A stretch of 64,000 nucleotides of DNA from Erythrophleum ivorense (GCA_026724425.1 JAIUCV010000011.1:5911501-5975500); one strand, 5' to 3'. Numbered from the stretch's first letter, positions 35,131 to 47,786 are shown. Program-made: numbers and translations. The notes: generated from the letters alone by a model not told the origin.

Positions 35131-38100
35131 TGTAACATCCGAGTTTTCATAGAAACGAGGACTCAAGGTTTCATAAATTTTTTAAGTCTTCTCGCTATAG
35201 CTAGGATGTCAGTTCGTTATAATGAGTTTAGGGCCATATAAAATCCAAGGAATTTCTCACAATAGAACCAGCTGTAGCGAGAACAACTAGGAAGCTTTCA
35301 TAATAGCGAGAGGTGTCCCTCGCTGTAAGGAAACCTAGTTAAGTAAACATCAAGGAGGGATTTTAAACGGAAAATTTAAGTTGTCTGAGCTTCTCAGAAG
35401 CCCTAAAAATTATAGGAACCCCTGAAATAGTTTAAACTCCCTCTAGTGTATATTTTCTACTGTTAGTTGACCTAAACTTTGACCTTTTTGTTTGGGAGGT
35501 TTTAAATCCAAATTGAGTGATTTCAAAGTTATTTTATAAAATTGAGGACTTATGTTTTATGATGGAAAAGACAATTCTTAAAAAGGAGCTAAAATGAGCC
35601 TAAAATGAACTAACTAAGAGAAGGGACGTAAACAGCATTTTAATGAACAAATATTCTTATCAATTCTTCCACATAAGAGGTGTCCCACTTGGAGCTTCTT
35701 CTAATCAACTTATTCTACCCAAAATAAAGGGAAATTTTGCCTAAGAGAGAAATGCTCAAGAGAAAGGGAAAAGGAGGAGGAAGGAACTAAGGAAAATGTA
35801 TGGAATTCTAAGGTTTCTCAAGACTTTCCTCTTGGAAACTTTGCTTTCCTCTCTTTGCTCTTTCTTTCCATAGTTTTGGTTAGTGATATGGGTATATTTA
35901 GTCCTTGATTTAGAAGGAGGAAGTTAGTCTTTGAAAGAGGAGGCTAAGGCAAAGAAAGAACCTCTTGAAGAAGCTAGGCAAGCAAGGTAACTATCTATGT
36001 ATCTTTGCTTCTTCTTCTTTGCTCCTTGTATGTGTTAGTTCGACCAAAGGGAGAGCTTGTAGGGGGGGAGGAATTTTTGATCAAAAGCCAGTGAGAAACC
36101 TAAGGTTTAGGTTATGGGAAACAAGATGGTGCAAAGAAATCCAAGAACCCTTAAAATTCAAGATACAATTTCTAAGGATTTTGTTGCACCATGGTTTGTG
36201 TGAAATTTTCTAGTGGTATTTTCAATTGTCTAAGAGTTAGTATGAATTTCTAAGATAATAAGGAAGCTTCCTACATGTATTCCCCATCCAAGAAACAATT
36301 CCTTAGATGCTTTATAGAACCATCATTAAAGCAAATAAGAATCCAAGCTCTTTTAGAGTGTGTGTGGTGCTAGAGTTTATTTCAAGAGTGTAATTGGGTC
36401 CTAATTGATGTGTCTAGGCCAAAGGAATCCTGCACCACCCACTAATAAGGGTGTAGCTAAAAGAAGGGAAGAGAAATTAAGTAACAGGGTGTGTGTTTGC
36501 ATTTAAGGTAGCTCTCTAACCTTTCTCTCATGCATGCTTAGTTGTTTTCTTGTCTTTGGATGTATGTATGTATGATTTTACCATGAGAAATGTTTCTAGT
36601 GATTTTCTACATGCTATGGTACCATTATGTATATAATATATGTTTTATGAATGAAGGTTGGCTTGAATAAACTTGGTGGAGCCAAAAGTCTCTTAGAAAA
36701 GATAAAGATGAACCAAAAGTCCTTAAGATTGGGTGAGATAAAGCCAAAAGTCTCAAAAGGAGTGAGGCTTAGTCAAAAGTCCCTTGAAAATGGGTGAGAC
36801 AAGTCCAAAAGTCCTAAGGAAAGGGAGTAAGGCTAAACCAATGTTCTTGAAAGCCAACATATGATATGTATAAGTTTCTTGCATATGAAAATGATTTTAT
36901 ATATGATCATTAGTAGCAAAATATTCATATATACATCCTTTAGCTTAAAAGCATGGCTATTATGTATGATTAAAATGGTTAAGAGCTATTGAAATTCTTA
37001 GAATCTCACTCTTCCCTCTCCATTACCTAAACGTGTCTAGGTGGACCAAGTGAGCCAAGAGATGAAAGCCACCACACTTGAAGAGGAGAGATTGACAAAG
37101 GAATTATGTATCTAGCCATTTTGTGACCATATTGTTGGCAAATGATATAACCTCATGATGTATATGATATCTAGCCACTTGAACATATGTAAATATATGG
37201 ATGTATGATTTATGTATGAGGATTGGAAGCATATAAATGATATTGTATGTTTTTTACATTGAATGGCAAAGATGAGCATATAAGACCATTGTGTATGTCA
37301 ACAAGTGAGAGAGTTATTTTGTAATGTGTGGATATCTAGACCCTTTAGACATGTTTAAAGGGCTGTTTTAAAGCTTTCACACATGTCCCAGTGATCTTGG
37401 TTCAAGGGGGAGACCATTTGGCACTTAAATGAACCATTTTAAGACAAAAAATAACCCTTTTTGTAAGTTAAATCCTAACCTAACCAAATGAGCGATTTTG
37501 AGGCTAATATTTTGCATACATATAGATCTCATATAGATCATTTTTCTGGTCTAAGAACTATATTATTTGGAGGTCTATAGAATTTCTTATGATTTTTCAA
37601 ATTTAGCTCAAAAGTTGGTTTTGGTTTGGGCACTATTCACTTGAGCAGATTTTATTTTCATATCATCCAAGGGCCAAATGAGGTCCAATGGTTTTGAAAT
37701 TTTATGGGAGGAACTAGATATTTACAGTGACCTATAGTAACTAGAAGCACCTCATTTGGAGGTCTATAGAGGGAGAAATGAATTTTTGAATTTTTGCATC
37801 AGAACTAGTGATGTTAGCCGATGTTGTGTACTATTTCATTATCATTCAATCCCTAAACGAGCTTAACATGATCTAGACCTATTTTTTCCATATATTTAAC
37901 ATTTATATCTTTCTAGAATGGTATGGTTTGCTAGGTTTTGATTTATTTAGAATTAGTTATGAATTTTTAAAATTCATATCAATAACCTATGATAGCAAAC
38001 CTAGATAGCCAGATCTTTCGTGCCTTTCTGTTGTCAATCATGGTCCAACTGAGTTGTCATAACTTGAAATAATTTTTAACATATAGTAGACATTTAAAGA

Positions 38101-38451
38101 TTTCCAGAAAACTATTATTTGCTTGATTTTGATTTCTCTAGAATTAATTATAATTTTTCAAAGTTGGTGTCAAAAACTTAAATTTGGGGCCTAAGGCAAA
38201 AATTCCAATTTTCTTAAGTGTGGCTCCTAAACCGAAATGTATGGAATATTTTGCAATGGTTATGATTTTTTTAGATGGAATATGTGTAGGAGATGATATT
38301 GGGGAGTCCACAGGGTCCACAAAGCGAAATTCGAACTTGTAAAGTACTACACAACACTAAATTATGGCATTATTTGATTGCTTTTCCTATAAAAATCATA
38401 TGTGTGAAACTTGTTTATGGAAAAGATAGCTTAGGGGCTTAAGGCATTACA
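35131..38451 (+). mobile_element. solo LTR-A variant (3.3 kb) inserted in the SIRE gag zinc knuckle
   Basis: It begins TGTAACATCCGAG and ends GGCATTACA (a mutated TGTTACA). Flanks TTTTT (35126) and TTTTC (38452) are a one-mismatch duplication. The body matches LTR-A, for example the 35480-35620 block against 25570-25690, and it has the same 191-bp spacing of AATTAGTTATGA-type words. Its first 200 bp instead carry a CGCTATAG cassette like that of the Athila LTR. The host gag reads CYECGK on one side and continues on the other. Confidence 0.85.
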
Positions 38452-39300
38452 TTTTCCACACTCATAACAAGTGATTGAAGTCTTCTCTTGTTCTTCTTTC
38501 TTGTAGTTGTTTTTCAAGGTATTCCTCTTACTCATCCAAAGCTCTTTCTTTCTCTTGGCATACTTGTCTAGTTGTTTTGAAAAGAATGCTATGTATTAAG
38601 CATCTAACACTCCATCATCTTTTTCAATGTCAATGGTAGGCTCTTCAATAGTGGTAGCCTTTAGAGCAATTGATTTTCTTTTATACTTTAACTCGTGTCT
38701 TTTTAAGATGATTTTTCTCATAGGTAATAAGTATACATTGTAGTTCATCATAAGACAATGTTGGTAGATTCCCACTTTCAGTGAAGTTTATCTTAGATTG
38801 CCATTTTTGTATAAGACAACTGAGGATTTGCAATTGAGTTCAAGATTAGTGTATTTTCTATCAAGAGCTTTAAGATCACTTAGAAGTTTTGCAAGCCTAT
38901 TATAAATTTCTTTAACATCTTCATTTTCCTTCATGTGGAATAGTTTATATTCATATATGAGAACATTTAAGTTGCTTTCTTTGACTTTGGAGGTTCATTC
39001 ATGTATGACAATCATCTTCTCCCATATCTCTTTTACTATTTCATAGCTGGATATTTTGTCGTACTCTGGTCTACTGATAGCACAAATCAAGATATTTCTT
39101 GCTCGGTCATTGCATTGAACTAGCTTGATGTTATCCTCTATCCATTCATTTTCCAAGCTTGTTGACAATATGTCCAAACATTAGATCCATTTTCTTAGGC
39201 ATTTTAAGACTATCTTCTATGACTTCCCACACCAAATAGTTAGTAAAACGAATATAGATTTTCATTCTATCTTTCTAATATGAGAAGTGTTTTCTTGTGA
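38452..39300 (-). pseudogene. SIRE gag, N-terminal and central part
   Basis: The minus strand begins near 39290 with KDRMKIYIRFTNYLVWEVIE, the copia gag start. It continues through DNIKLVQCNDRARNILICAI and SYEIVKEIWEKMIVIHE (UBN2-type gag, 39130-38995). It ends at the zinc knuckle CYECGK (about 38475-38457), cut there by the solo LTR. Stops occur in the C-terminal half. Gag would form the particle that packages element RNA. Confidence 0.85.
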
Positions 39301-39428
39301 AATATGAGGGTTTGACAGTAGAAAATCTCTTCTGAAAGTAAGCTCTTTAAAAAATGTGAATATTGATCCCCTGCAACAAAAGAAAACCTCTTTCTCTTAG
39401 TTGTTAAGTACCAAAACAAGTGAGACCA

Positions 39429-39440
39429 ACTTTGATACTA
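39429..39440 (-). other. SIRE primer-binding site, initiator tRNA-Met type
   Basis: The minus strand TAGTATCAAAGT, two bases after the LTR end, matches 9 of 12 bases of the TGGTATCAGAGC sequence used by plant copia elements. Confidence 0.75.
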
Positions 39441-39442
39441 AT

Positions 39443-40449
39443 TGATAATCACATCTAAGGGGTGAATAAGTGTAATGTGCAAAAAATTCAAATAATATAA
39501 ATTTTTGCAAATATAAAAGTGGAGGAAGCTCAAATGGAATGAGTAAACAATAAATTGAGTGAGCTACTATAAGCAAGTGGAGCAAGTTATTATATATAAG
39601 TGGAAGACCCTCTAAAAATAAACTTAGTTAGATACACAACTAATAAAAAAGAGATAAAGAGAGAGATATAATATTGACTTTATCTTGATTCAACTCTTCA
39701 AATTTACATTCAGTTCCCTTAAAATCTTAAAAGATTTTCCTTTTATGTATTTACAGTTAAGATAGGTTTTACAAGCTCACCTTAAATTTTTTACAACTCA
39801 CCCTTAAATTACTCTCACATCTAATGAGTTACAACTTGTAATACAAAAAGAATATTCACCATTTACCTAGGGATTTCACTAAGCTCAATAATTGCTTTTC
39901 AAAAGTTAATACACCAAAAACTCACAATATTTTTCAAAAATAAATACTCTTTAAACACTTGAATAATTTTTGATGATTTGCACTTAAGCCTTCAATGCAT
40001 TTATTCTCTTGATCAAACTCTAGCCGTTAGAGATAGAACAATGATTGCAGACACTTTTTAGCTAAAACAAAGGAAGCATCTCTTCAACGTTCACATGCCT
40101 TTTCTTTAATAGCAACTAGCTATATAATGTTATTCTTGAGTAACCCATTTTATCTAATCTTTATAAATACTATTAAATATTTGTTTCATCAGTCAGATAA
40201 ACATTTTCACATTTTCTTATAAAAGTAAATAGTTGCAGAAAAGAGATACAAAATGAATAATACATTTATTCCATATTCCAATTGCTTATCTGAATGGAGA
40301 TAGTTGGTTTTGTCTATATTAATTAATATTTTTTCTTTAGATACAGACAAATCAATGATTAAAATGGGTCAAAACACATGGACAAATAATTTTGGCTTTC
40401 ATTATCAATAAAATGAGATTTTAAAGGCCTACTCAACCTTAGACTAACG
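39443..40449 (-). repeat. SIRE 5' LTR (1.0 kb)
   Basis: An uninterrupted copy of the LTR found at 16765-17694 and 21455-21700. It contains the pre-insertion site of the solo LTR near 40225 (AAAAGTAAATAG). Confidence 0.88.
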
Positions 40450-40796
40450 AGTACAAGTTTCAGTAAGAAGTAAGAGAGATAATCTTTAATTTTCTTAATT
40501 CCATTTCTCAAATTTGCTTCTTACTATCTCCACTCAAGGAGGGATATCTCTTAACAGTCAACATAGGTGTGCCAAAAATTGGGCATATATAGGAGTATAT
40601 ATTATTCAAATGCCCAGTCAGCAAAGCTGGATTTATAAGTTGTTGCTTGAGACATTCATAAATGCACTGAATGAATGGTAGATATGCTTTTACTTTAGAT
40701 GTAGATATAGTTAAATTATGTAAATCTGTTAGACAATTTAAAAAGCAATACTAAAATTGCATATGGTTGTGAAATTAATAAAGTCATTTTTTCAGG

Positions 40797-40988
40797 TGTA
40801 AAATCTTCGCTGTATATGGTACTCATGATTATGCCTCCTCGCTGGCTAAACTCACCGAAATTAAATTTGAAATTGCTATCCTTAAAGTCAACGTACTTGT
40901 AAAGGAAATTGAAGAATGGAATGCCACTTGTTTATGTAGTGGGCTCAAGAATCAGATATTGAATATTGAAGCGCGTGATTCAAGATAA
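40797..40988 (+). pseudogene. exon-like reading frame, unknown protein
   Basis: A TTTTTTCAG splice-acceptor-like sequence ends at 40795. From 40797 a 63-codon frame without ATG reads CKIFAVYGTHDYASSLAKLT ... VLVKEIEEWNATCLCSGLKN ... and ends in two stops (40986-40991). It is less AT-rich than its surroundings, and 63 open codons are uncommon here by chance. It could be a last exon, or a gene relic separated by the SIRE insertion just upstream. No family is recognised. Confidence 0.35.
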
Positions 40989-40991
40989 TAA

Positions 40992-41197
40992 ATTAAAAAT
41001 TTCATAAATTCTTCAAATCTGAAGTGGACTTTCCATAAAAAGCAAAGAAGGGGATACTGTAAAGGCTGCATAGAGACCTGCATCTTCCATAAAAGATGCA
41101 TTCGCTTCTATTTTACATTTTCTTCTATCCAAATAAATTCATATTCTAGTCCTTAACAACATTTCACACTACTTATAAAATATCCAATAGAGCGCAG

Positions 41198-41231
<34 letters not shown>

Positions 41232-43200
41232 ATATCTATATATATATATCAACAAATTAATTTTTTTACTATATGGTTAATCTTTTGGACTTTGATCATT
41301 TTACTTTTGTTAGTTATTTTTCCGCCGATCAACTAAGATATTTCTGGCATGACTCTTTCTGACTGCAGTTGAGTTTATTATCGATACATCAGGAATCATA
41401 TTGCTTGCAAAAGCAACATATTGTTTCCTAAATTCTTAATGGTTGCTGGTTATAGAATATATATGTATATATTCCTAATTTTTGTAATGACGAACATTAT
41501 CAAATGAACATGTCAATGAGTCTTACATAAAACCAACAAAAAAATTAACGTGTATTTTATGTCAAAGGTTTAATTTTACTCCTATATATCTCAAAAAAAA
41601 TTACGAAATTGATGAATATATTTAAATAAATGGTATCGTACGTATATGCTATAGTTAATAGCAATTAGTTGAGCAAATTGCAATATTGTTCTTATCCGTG
41701 TTATATTTCATTATCTTGTATTGTCTCATTCTCCATTTGACTATGAAGGGGATCATACGAAGGTAGATGTCACCGCCCAATTAAGAATCCTAAGCTGAAA
41801 AGAAATCACTTTTAGACAATTTCTAACGGAAAAAATTTAAGTATAATTTTTAAATCTATATTATCAGATTTTTAATTTAAATTATATGAAAAATAAACTT
41901 TATTAAAGATAATAATGTAGAGCTTAGTTGAAAAAATTATTCACATGTTATATATTTATTAGAGAATTTAATAACAAATAATAAAAGAAAATTTATTTAA
42001 GTCATGTCCATAACCAATGTGATTATCAAAACTACAGTTACAAACTTTGTCAAAGGTTGAAAGAGATTGTGATTGACCTGTGGCTCTCCAGAACCTGTTA
42101 GTTTTCTGGGTATGACAGATATCTCTCGTACATATTCTATACATAAAAGGATAATTTCTAAGAGTTAGGAGAGCAGGTGAAAACCCAAAGATTTGTTTGC
42201 AGAAGGGTCATGAAGAAAGTTGATAGTCTCCTCATTTTCAGCCTATCTATGGCATACATTCCAACTGGAAAAAATGGTTTCCATTTCTGTTTTATGTTAA
42301 ATTAAGGACTTTTCCAATTTGAACAATTAAAGTGGTCTTCTTGTTGGAACTCATGAATTACTGATGCCGTTTGCCTTTATGTATAGCACCAAAAACACTA
42401 GAAAGTGCACAGAAGAAATCGTAAGGCATCTCTAGGAATATCATAAGTTCATAGAGGATATATATATATATATATATATTCTCCAACTGCTAAAGGCGTT
42501 GTCATTTTCAGTGGTCCAGAATGGTAGGTGAAAATCTTCCCAATTCAATTAATATATATATAGGTACATATTTTTTCAAAAAACAAAAGGTAAAAATTTA
42601 ATGTATATATATAAAAGAGGGTATGGTAGTGACAGGTCGTCTACCCACCATAACCTAGGTATCTATGCAGATGAAATACCATGAAATTCCTATCAGAAGC
42701 TTGTGATTCACTTGAAGTCGTATTTTGTTGTCATGCATAGGGCACTTCAGACAATTTGGTAGAGAGAAGCATCAGGATGACTAGGTGGATGCCACTAGCC
42801 ATAAATATATATATATACACACACACACATATAAGTATATGCACATATACATACATATTAAATACAGAAATACTCAACAACCTTAGTGATGTTTTTTTTT
42901 CCTCTTCAGATTAAATAATTAGAAAAATGGTGTATTTCATGGTGCAAAAATTTATGTGTATATATACAAACGCAATCGGGAGTAACGTCTTCTTAACATG
43001 ATAGTTAATGTCTTGTTAATATATTACTAAGTGGTAACACAAGTGAATTTCATAAAACCAACATATTAAAATGCTTGTAACTTATCCTCAAGGGATTGCT
43101 AATAAAATTGAGGATTTCAATCATGTTAAGGGGTTAGTAGTTGGTCATCAATGAATTGAACAGATGTTATTTACAATTGAAGAGATGTTATTTACACCAG
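40992..43200. other. intergenic, low-complexity runs, no gene seen
   Basis: AT-rich DNA with (TA)n microsatellites at 41201-41250 and 42459-42479 and a mixed (AT)n(AC)n at 42803-42832. No coding or RNA feature was supported. Confidence 0.5.
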
Positions 43201-43229
43201 TATTTACTCCATAAAATTTACCTTAACAA

Positions 43230-43239
43230 TATATAGATA
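43230..43239 (+). promoter_or_regulatory. possible TATA box for the MIR171 primary transcript
   Basis: TATATAGATA lies about 420 bp upstream of the hairpin, a normal distance for plant pri-miRNAs. No transcript data are available and other AT-rich words exist nearby. Confidence 0.25.
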
Positions 43240-43647
43240 TAGGCCTGAAAAGTGTTGTTTTGGCCCAAAACACAAAACCATAAAATCATAAATGCATGTA
43301 GGGAATTGTGGGGTCCACAGATGAAGGGTGGGGTGGCTTTTGTGGAAGATGGAAAAATGAATAGGTAGTCAACAGATAAGCACAAAAGAGAAGGTTTTTG
43401 TGATTTAAATCGCTTTTGATTCCCCACAGGCAGCAATTGAGATGTGCAGGGCCAAAAGGGGTTTCTTTGCAAATATAAAGGAAGATCCCGTCCTCAGGTT
43501 AAAAGGGTTTCCAGTGAAGCATCCATCATCGACCTTTCAGATCATGAAAACCCAGACAACGGCTCTTCCTTTTAAGTTCTGTGACCCATCTATTTGGATT
43601 GCATGCTTGAGGATGCATAATTAGGGATATTGGGAAGCGAAGAGGAG

Positions 43648-43776
43648 ATGGAAAAGTGCTATAATCACAAAAAAAGGTATTGGCGCGCCTCAATTTGAAG
43701 ACATGGTTAAGAGATGAAAAGTAGCCATGTAATTTAATTGAGCCGCGTCAATATCTCATTTTGCACTTCTTTCCAT
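43648..43776 (+). ncRNA. MIR171: microRNA 171 precursor stem-loop
   Basis: The 3' arm holds TTGAGCCGCGTCAATATCTC (43738-43757), a miR171 family sequence. A one-step register shift (43735-43755) gives the TxATTGAGCC form. The 5' arm GGTATTGGCGCGCCTCAATT (43676-43695) pairs with it at 19 of 20 positions (two G-U, one C-C mismatch), as expected for the star strand. The stem closes with ACATGG/CCATGT (43701-43706 and 43725-43730) around an 18-nt loop. A lower stem pairs ATGGAAA and AGTGC (43648-43659) with GCACT...TTTCCAT (43763-43776). miR171 guides cleavage of GRAS-family SCL6/HAM mRNAs that control meristem and shoot development. It lies in a transposon-poor island. Family identity is firm; expression and the exact processed ends are not shown. 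Confidence 0.93.
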
Positions 43777-43799
43777 TTCCATCCATCCCTTATACTCAA

Positions 43800-46700
43800 A
43801 TCCTGGTATGTATTTGTTTATGATCATGTTTCTTTTTCCTTGTTCTTACTTCTTCTTGTTGCATATTTGTCTTTGCCTTTGCCTTTCCCTCCTTCTATTA
43901 TATTTTCTTCTGCATAAAATATTGCTTCTCTTCCTGCCTTAGTCTATTCCTCAAAGATGTATGTCCTAGATTCTTATTTGTTTGTGCAGCAAAACAAAGC
44001 TCTCAATATTCTCCTCTTGAAGTTGCACGCATAGCGTATGCATATATGGTCATACTTAGATCATTTTGCAGCCATAATATGTAGTTTAATTAGTTGATAG
44101 TCGTTATATATACAATTTTTATATACTTATTATCAGGTTTTCTATACTAAGCATGATAAGTAATATATACAATTTTTATATACTTATTATCAGGTTTTCT
44201 ATACTAAGCATGATAAGTACTATGTATTTTTTCACTTACTCAACATTACATGAATGGATATTAATTTAAACAAAATTCCTTTACATGATATATTTTGATT
44301 GGGGAATTTACTTAAGCAAGTTTACCTAAGTTTATTAACTATATATACTATAATGGATCCTAATTAATATAAAACCAAGCACAACAAAAACTGAAAAATC
44401 TGCATGGAGAAATTGGAATTAGTGTGTGAGAAATCATAAAATCAAACTAGATATATTAAAGGGAATTTGTATAAGTATATACAAAGGAAAGATTGTGGGT
44501 TGTCAATGATAGGTTGGATAGATACATATGATCTTACTTGTAAAATCCCTTGTCTGATTTTTTGCTGCTAACTTTTCTTCTTTATATACCTGGATTAGGT
44601 ATTTTTGTCTCTTTCTTCCTTCCATTTATCTCTTTATTGATTTGCATAGCAAGATATCTAACTGACACGAATAGAATAGAAAGGGGTAATCATTGATTTC
44701 CTACCTAATAATTGTGCCAATTCAACACTTCTGGCTCTTGTCTTGAGATTATCAGAGGGACGGAGACAAAGATATATATATATATATATATATATGGTCA
44801 TGCAGCATGTTTCAACGATTATATGATGAAAATTGCATATTATAGCGTCAGTAGGAGTAGGTAAAAATGGCGTATCAGGTCGGCCATCCGAGCTTGCACT
44901 AACCTTTATTCAATTGCATTATCTACTATACACAAAACAGAAAGAATCAAAGGCATAAATGATATAGGGAAAGCATAAAGAAAAGGACACAGAAAAATAG
45001 GTCCACCCTCAAAAATGATAGTATGATAGTTTTAATTAAATGCACCAACTACCAACTTATTAATTGGCAACCAAAGATAGGAAACTAAGGGGGGAAAACC
45101 CTAAAGCAGTTGAGATATATCCATATTTCCACTGTACTAGATCATCACATAAATATGCTTAAGGTGATTCCCAATATACTTGGTAGCATGTCAATATCAA
45201 TGGACCATGAATAACATATTTATATATTAAAACTTAAAACTATAAATTCGCTATTTTTCTTGGGTGGGGTTGGTTGATGTATGTATAAAGATGATAATAT
45301 TTCAGGAGTGAGAGGAATAATAAGAATCACTGACATGGCAAGGAAAGGAAAGCTGGGATGGGACAGAGGCAGAATTAATGAATTGTCTACCCCTCTTGAC
45401 AAAGTAGCTTAGCCCTTGGTGAATAGCCGAAACTCAAGTAGGGGGGCCCCTCGCCCTTGCGTTTCTGTTGGATTGCATTAATTTCTATTCCCTCAGCAAT
45501 GTCCCCATTTATGTACGGGGAAGTCTTGTGATTTTTCTCCAGCCATATTAATGTCCTGTCCTTTTAAGGGGGAAAAGGAGAAAAAAAGAATTAGGGTTTT
45601 TCTGTGCAAGATTTGAGAAGAGCAGGGCGTAAAATGACAATAAACGGGGACGAAAAATGAAATGATTTTATTAGATAATCTAGTGTTTTATATATCTTCT
45701 CTATGTGAAGTCATAATTGAAAATTTTTTAGATAAATTCAATTATAATAAATAAATAAACCAAATTAATCATGTACAAATATATATTAACTTACTTTTTA
45801 CAAATTTTATATATTTATATATAATTAAACTCGTTTATTTATCTTATCTAAGATAATTTACCCAAAAGTCTCCCGTTGATAACCCATATATCGAAGATTC
45901 ATGTAAGTTAAAACTTCAAACTTTTGACATCTGTCAATCCATGTCGTGACGTCGGAGGAGCATCATAAATTCATCATTTGTTGCATGTTTTTGAAGAAAC
46001 CATTGATGATTTTTTTTCTTCATATTGCTGTTCTTTCTCACTATATAGTTTCCTTCTTTTCTTTTTTTGTGGGTCAAGGACATGGAACACAAATGTTGGG
46101 TTTTCCATGGTGTTGACAGGTTGATGATTTGATTATAATTCTACTCTCCTCTGACGTTTCGTCTTGACTCCCAGCAAAATCAAAATCAGGTGCCCCACTA
46201 AGCAGATACGTTTGGATTTTGGACAAAATCATAGGCATCTTGATTTTTTCCTGACTTATGCTTTTTGCTTTCCCATTTAGAGGCCCTTTAATTAATTTGT
46301 TTCATTAATTGATGTAGAAATCTCCAAAGCACTAATATTTATTATTAAAATTCAGCTAGCTGCTTCTTCTATTTGTGACAAGTTTACTTTTTGTAAATCC
46401 ACCTCCTTTTCCTTTATTTAATTCATCTTATTTGTCTTCACAACAAAATATTTTTTATTGTGTTTGTGTGCCATGTTAATTGAAGTGTTTTTTTAGAGAG
46501 AGAGAGAGTGTGTGTATTTGTCTGAACTCAATAATATCATTTTATGTGATCAAAGAACTTATCTTCAGATTAGACTGTCAAATTCTGTTTTTATTTCTAG
46601 CCCTTAGGCTTCATTTACTTGACCTTAGCTTGAAGCCACTTCACACACCCCCATCATCCACATAGTTAGGGTTTCAGAGAAAAAGAAGGGAATCCAAACA

Positions 46701-47786
46701 ACGGCTAATTAACTTATAATAATAAAGGCCAACAAAAGAGGAAGCAAAACAAAAAAAAACCTGATCATAGTATTATATATATGTGAAAAAGAAAACAAAA
46801 AGTGACGATATTAGAGAAAAATATTATATACTTTTGGTTTGGTCGGAGAGAGTATTATATAAATTATAAAATAATTTTCAATTTCTTAATTTCCAGTTTC
46901 GTATATTTCTTGTATGGAGCATTATTTGAAACTACTCCAATGAAAGCGTCACAGAGGAAAAGCAAACGAGATTCAAAAACCAACATTGTGTACTTCGTCT
47001 TTCACTTTTGAATCAAAGTACAAAAATTATTTATAAGTAAAAATAAAATTGTTACACTCCTAAAATGAAACAGGACTGACACAAAATACAAGGTAACTTT
47101 GTATCTGTAATGTTATCCAATCATAAAAATTTTTATTCGTACATCAAATTTTATCACCGTAAACAGTATCATGAAATTAATTCAATTTTAATTTATTTAC
47201 ATAAAAATATAATAAAGTATCTTTTATAAACAGGACATTCTGAATTACCTCTGATAGCCAAATATTCACATATCACAAAGAGAGAGCTTCACTTCCATTT
47301 CTCAATTTATAATAAAGTATAATCACAAGGGTGGGGATCCTACTTATAATTTGTGAAGCTAATTCTAAAATACATACATATAAAAGAGACAAATAACTAA
47401 TACTATTGACCATAGGCTCATCCTACAATATTTTGAGCTAAGTCGAATGTGTATTCAAACATAGTTTTACTATTTATAAAAATAAATAAATAATAAAATA
47501 ATTCACGATACTTAATAAGTAGAATATAAAGTACAATAACTAATGGGATGAGCGGGAGGACAGAGTTTTTATAAATGAAAATAAATTTAAACATAATAAT
47601 AAATAACAAAGACTTCAAATATGGTAAGACATGCAATAGTTTTTATAAAAATAAAATTTGTAAATTTAGTAAATAAAAAAATGTCTAAAATAATTAATAT
47701 AAATAAAAAGTTAAAGAATTTGAGTTAATAAAAAATTAGTTTATTACATTATTAATGAAATAAAATATAAGAAATATATGAGCATA
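43800..47786. other. unique-looking intergenic island, no gene seen
   Basis: More complex sequence than the transposon blocks, with CT-rich stretches (43850-43960) and AT microsatellites (44771-44795). Only short frames without recognisable motifs were found. It could include the MIR171 primary transcript's 3' part and regulatory DNA. Confidence 0.45.
44106..44219. repeat. 57-bp perfect tandem duplication
   Basis: 44106-44162 is repeated without change at 44163-44219 (unit contains CTTATTATCAGGTTTTCTA). It lies about 330 bp downstream of the MIR171 hairpin. Perfect identity suggests a recent event. Confidence 0.92.

Larger units (their letters stand above)
16765..40449 (-). mobile_element. 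SIRE/Maximus-type Ty1/copia retrotransposon with four nested solo LTRs
   Basis: The related LTRs lie at 39443-40449 (5') and 16765-17694 plus 21455-21700 (3'). Flanking 5-mers AGTGC (16760) and AGTAC (40450) fit a target duplication with one change. On the minus strand the order is PBS, gag, protease, integrase, RT, RNase H, spacer, env-position ORF, polypurine tract, 3' LTR. PR-IN-RT-RH is the copia order, and the extra ORF plus the GGGGAGATTATTGGCC junction point to SIRE/Maximus. Removing the four insertions (17695-21449, 25168-28910, 31704-34328, 35131-38451) leaves about 10 kb, normal for the lineage. All coding parts are decayed. Confidence 0.9.

Noticed and set aside
41201..41250. TA-rich stretch as a promoter
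   Set aside because: A simple (TA)n microsatellite with no coding or RNA feature downstream.
43218..43624. Small frames on both strands upstream of the hairpin as protein genes
   Set aside because: Short, overlapping and without motifs; more simply part of the MIR171 upstream or primary transcript region. A miRNA-encoded peptide could not be supported.
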